NCBI GenBank assembly: GCA_021825785.1
Contig: JAKAGP010000053.1
Coordinates: 1-8,247 of the forward strand
Length of the DNA: 8,247 nt
DNA from: Nitrospirota bacterium
GTDB taxonomy: Bacteria; Nitrospirota; Thermodesulfovibrionia; Thermodesulfovibrionales; JdFR-88
Reading direction: 5' to 3'
Position 1 is the stretch's first letter. The number at the start of each line of letters is the position of its first letter. Shown in pieces: positions 6,054-8,247 of this stretch. The notes under the pieces are model-generated. The model ran no database searches. It had not been told where the DNA came from and was given only the letters and a program-made list of their open reading frames with translations. A program made the translations under genes and the position numbers.

Positions 6054-7255
6054 ATGTCTCCGCTTATCCTGTTGTCTAGCTTGGTGGAGGCGGCCCGCCT
6101 GATCCCGAAGGTCACGGCGCCGCATTGAGGGGGCACGCTGAATTCAACTGCCACTTTCTTCCAGAAATTCGTTCCCGTAACAGGCTCCGAGTTTTTTTCC
6201 AGACCCGCGCACTTATACCCCCGCACTTCGAAAAAAATACCGTTCGTAGTGGTTATTCCCGTTGTCTTAATGTAGCCGTAAACCGTATAGGAATGTCCTT
6301 TTTCAACGGGGACGACCTGCCTGGCCAGAAATATGTCCGGGTTGGTAGTGCCATCGAAAGACGCGCCAAGAGAATACCGCCCTCTCCTTTTTACGTCCCG
6401 GTCCAGAAAAATGCGGACCCCTTTTGCCCTGCCGATCCGCCAATCAAAGCCGCCCTCAAGCAGCGGCAGATCAAAATCGCCATTCCATATCCGGCCGTTC
6501 TTGTGGACCATTTTCAATGGGCCGAAAAAACAGTTCCAGACTGCCAGGGCATCCGTGAACCGCCCTTTGTCTATGAGGAAGCAGCAATATCTAAGATAAT
6601 CGCCGGCCCCCGGCCCGCTTTGCCTCAGTTTTGCCCATGCGTAACCCGCCGCGTCCGTGAGGTTGGAATCAAGGAGAAAATCGAACCATTGGTGCAGATA
6701 GATCTTTTCCGGCGGCACCAGTTTATCCTGCATGTACAAGGGGTCCAGCCCAAGTGTGACGCACAACTCATATACTTTTTGCTGTTCGTCCGGGTTTATC
6801 AGGATGTACTTTCTAAACTGCTCAATGGCCTCATGGGTGTTGCCCAGTTGGAGGAAAAATACTCCAGAATCCCAGATAGTCCGCGGGTCCCCCGCGCTCC
6901 CGTCCAGGGCCTTTTTCAATGCAAAATCCATAAGGTCCTTTTTCCCTGTCTTGCCGTACACCTGGGCAAGTGACAGCCAGGTTTGAGCGTCCAGAGGGTC
7001 TGCCGCGAGGGATTCCCTATAGAACACTGCGGCTTTCTCCAGGTTCGCTGTCCCAGAAGCGCTCCGGTACTCGCAGCCCAGCGCCCTGGAGTATCTCGCG
7101 TCCTCTCCGGTAATCGCCAGGGCCATCAGGATGGCCCGGCTATTGCCCATAAGGAATTCTGACGCATAGAACTCTGAAACAGCGGGCCTTGCAAGGACTA
7201 CAAAGGCCAGAACCGGGACGAGGGACAAAAAAAACCTGCGGAGATCAAAGGTCAT
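5993..7255 (-). CDS. Periplasmic or membrane-anchored TPR protein with C-terminal carbohydrate-binding-like domain
   Basis: A 420-residue protein with an N-terminal hydrophobic stretch (about 8-22, FFLSLVPVLAFVVLA) that is either a signal peptide or an anchor. TPR-like helical pairs follow at about 71-117, 124-155 and 218-245. The last part (about 256-408) looks like a beta-sandwich carbohydrate-binding module of the CBM4/9 or galactose-binding type: it opens with WNGDFD and FDWRI, has many beta-strand-like segments (SYTVYGYIKT, FFEVRGY, FWKKVAVEFSVP) and closes with DIWVDSIHM. This domain call rests on pattern only. The likely role is to hold the growing glycan or scaffold the polymerisation machinery in the periplasm. 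The ATG at 7255 overlaps the kinase gene by 11 bases; another in-frame ATG at 7297 would add 14 residues rich in Lys and Arg. Neither has a clear Shine-Dalgarno site, and coupling to the kinase gene is plausible. Confidence 0.8.
   Translation of the reverse strand: MTFDLRRFFLSLVPVLAFVVLARPAVSEFYASEFLMGNSRAILMALAITGEDARYSRALGCEYRSASGTANLEKAAVFYRESLAADPLDAQTWLSLAQVYGKTGKKDLMDFALKKALDGSAGDPRTIWDSGVFFLQLGNTHEAIEQFRKYILINPDEQQKVYELCVTLGLDPLYMQDKLVPPEKIYLHQWFDFLLDSNLTDAAGYAWAKLRQSGPGAGDYLRYCCFLIDKGRFTDALAVWNCFFGPLKMVHKNGRIWNGDFDLPLLEGGFDWRIGRAKGVRIFLDRDVKRRGRYSLGASFDGTTNPDIFLARQVVPVEKGHSYTVYGYIKTTGITTTNGIFFEVRGYKCAGLEKNSEPVTGTNFWKKVAVEFSVPPQCGAVTFGIRRAASTKLDNRISGDIWVDSIHMTDSIRMTERGAD
6010..6045. 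repeat. 18-bp tandem repeat in the overlap of two genes
   Basis: On the plus strand CTGTCATACGGATGGAAT (6010-6027) is followed by CTGTCATATGAATGGAAT (6028-6045), 16 of 18 bases identical. It lies in the 61-base overlap of the TPR and ligase genes. In the TPR frame it gives DSIHMT-DSIRMT; in the ligase frame it gives RFHSYD-RFHPYD. Confidence 0.9.
6058..6061 (-). promoter_or_regulatory. Ribosome binding site of the ligase-like gene
   Basis: On the minus strand the sequence reads GGAGACATATG, with GGAG 4 bases before the ATG at 6053. It sits inside the end of the TPR gene and decides the start chosen for the ligase-like gene. Confidence 0.55.
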
Positions 7256-8247
7256 GGCCGATCTTTTTCTTTTTTTGCCTGCCTTCGCTGTTTTCATCGT
7301 CCCCGTAATAATCGCTGTAATAATACGATGAATATTTCAGGTCCGTCTGCTTCATGGCGTTCAGCACCACACCAAATATCCTGGAGTTGATGTTTTCAAG
7401 GGATTTTCTTGTTTGATGGAGCGCTTCTCTTGTGGTGCGCCCGGTCCGGGCCACCATTATCACGCCGTCCATTGAAGCGCTAAGTATCAGGCTGTCAGAA
7501 AAACCGATGACTGGAGGTGAATCAAAGATTATGAAAGCGTATTCGGGATCGAGCTTCCGCAGCAGCTCTGCAAGCCTTGGCGAATTAAGCAGGTCCGAGG
7601 CATTGGGCGTTCTCAGCCCGGCCGTGATTATGTCAAGGTTTGCCATCGCCGTTTTCTGGATAAACCCATCCTCGATCAGTGAGTGCCCCGTCAGGTAACC
7701 GGAAAGCCCTTTCGAGTTCTCCACATCGAAGATCTTGTGGAGCTGCGGATTTCTCATGTCGGAGTCGATTATAATGCCCTTCCCTTTATAAGTGCGCGCC
7801 ATTGTTACCGCAAGGTTCGCGCTCGTTGTCGTCTTGCCTTCCCCCTTTTGCGGAGAAGTGACCAGCATGAGCTTTGGGGACCGCCCCCCGGATGAAAACT
7901 GGATATACGTGTTTATCGAGTTGTAGGCCTCTACCAGGGCAACCTGTTCACCCCCCAGATCCGGAAGCCGTCTCTCTCCTCCATTTGCACCGCCGCCGTC
8001 CACGCCATCGAATTCCGGGACCAGCCCGAGGCAGGGAAGAGCGACGGACCTTTCCACGTCTTCGGCGTTTTTAACCGTGTTGTCGATGTAATCCACAAAA
8101 AAGGCCAACCCGACTCCGCCCAGTATCCCCACCAGTATGGCTGCGAGCAGGTCCCTGGCCTTCTTTGGCGCGTGAGGCCTAACTGGCACTTTCGCGTCGT
8201 CCAGCACCTGTATGTTGCTGGCCGTCAGGGTTGAGGAAACGCCTATT
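7245..8247 (-). CDS. Second Wzc-type co-polymerase / tyrosine autokinase (5' partial)
   Basis: The frame is open to the right edge of the window, so the GTG at 8207 is internal and the N-terminal Wzz domain is missing here. The first visible residues, SNIQVLDDAKVPVRP, are the usual end of the periplasmic region of this family. A membrane segment follows (LLAAILVGILGGVGLAFF), then VDYIDNTVKN, then the kinase domain. This has Walker A SPQKGEGKTT (Lys codon at 7833-7835), Walker A' IIIDSDMRNP and Walker B FIIFDSPP, all intact. The tail carries six tyrosines within ten codons (7305-7334, YSSYYYSDYY) followed by an acidic then Lys-rich end (KKKKIGHDL). It is clearly homologous to the kinase at 783-3020 but differs through most of its sequence, so it is a paralogue and not a recent copy. 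It heads the minus-strand group with the TPR and ligase-like genes and overlaps the TPR gene. Confidence 0.93.
   Translation of the reverse strand, partial: IGVSSTLTASNIQVLDDAKVPVRPHAPKKARDLLAAILVGILGGVGLAFFVDYIDNTVKNAEDVERSVALPCLGLVPEFDGVDGGGANGGERRLPDLGGEQVALVEAYNSINTYIQFSSGGRSPKLMLVTSPQKGEGKTTTSANLAVTMARTYKGKGIIIDSDMRNPQLHKIFDVENSKGLSGYLTGHSLIEDGFIQKTAMANLDIITAGLRTPNASDLLNSPRLAELLRKLDPEYAFIIFDSPPVIGFSDSLILSASMDGVIMVARTGRTTREALHQTRKSLENINSRIFGVVLNAMKQTDLKYSSYYYSDYYGDDENSEGRQKKKKIGHDL

Noticed and set aside
6053..6125. Upstream ATG at 6125 as the start of the ligase-like protein.
   Set aside because: It would add 24 residues rich in Arg and Gln with no membrane or family features and increase the overlap with the TPR gene; the ATG at 6053 has GGAG before it.
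6125..6973. Open frame of 282 codons on the plus strand opposite the TPR gene.
   Set aside because: The opposite strand has TPR pairs, a signal-like segment and a gene overlap arrangement, while this frame shows no domain or good start.

Overview
The window holds parts of two convergent exopolysaccharide/capsule gene clusters from a Gram-negative bacterium. The outer-membrane export protein, two polysaccharide co-polymerase/tyrosine-kinase fusions and an O-antigen-ligase-like protein all imply an inner membrane, periplasm and outer membrane. Gene order and protein style resemble EPS loci of Desulfobacterota or Nitrospirota, but nothing here fixes the taxon. No rRNA, tRNA, CRISPR or transposon was seen, and no stretch above 300 bases lacks a gene.

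Left half, plus strand: a Wza-type export protein (5' end outside the window), then a complete Wzc-type co-polymerase/BY-kinase (783-3020) with a tyrosine-rich tail, then a membrane-anchored J-domain protein (3091-3963). These three are closely spaced and co-oriented, and are probably one transcription unit.

Right half, minus strand, read from the right edge inward: a second Wzc-type BY-kinase (N-terminus outside the window), a TPR protein with a probable carbohydrate-binding C-terminal domain, an O-antigen ligase/polymerase-like membrane protein, and a Crp/Fnr-family regulator. The first three overlap end to start (11 and 61 bases), so they look translationally coupled. The regulator seems to have its own extended -10 promoter in the 34-base gap after the ligase gene, placed so close to its GTG start that the mRNA would be leaderless. 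The two arms meet tail to tail with 22 bases between the J-protein and regulator stop codons.

Inferred working model: each BY-kinase spans the inner membrane, controls chain length and cycles through phosphorylation of its C-terminal tyrosines. The Wza-like protein provides the outer-membrane exit. The ligase-like protein polymerises or transfers the glycan, and the TPR/CBM protein may hold the glycan or scaffold the complex in the periplasm. The J-domain protein could bring DnaK to the secretion complex. No flippase or glycosyltransferase gene is in the window. The points most worth a second look are the J-domain protein beside a BY-kinase, the leaderless-type regulator promoter with an overlapping dyad, and two short in-frame tandem repeats, one of them read in two frames at once.
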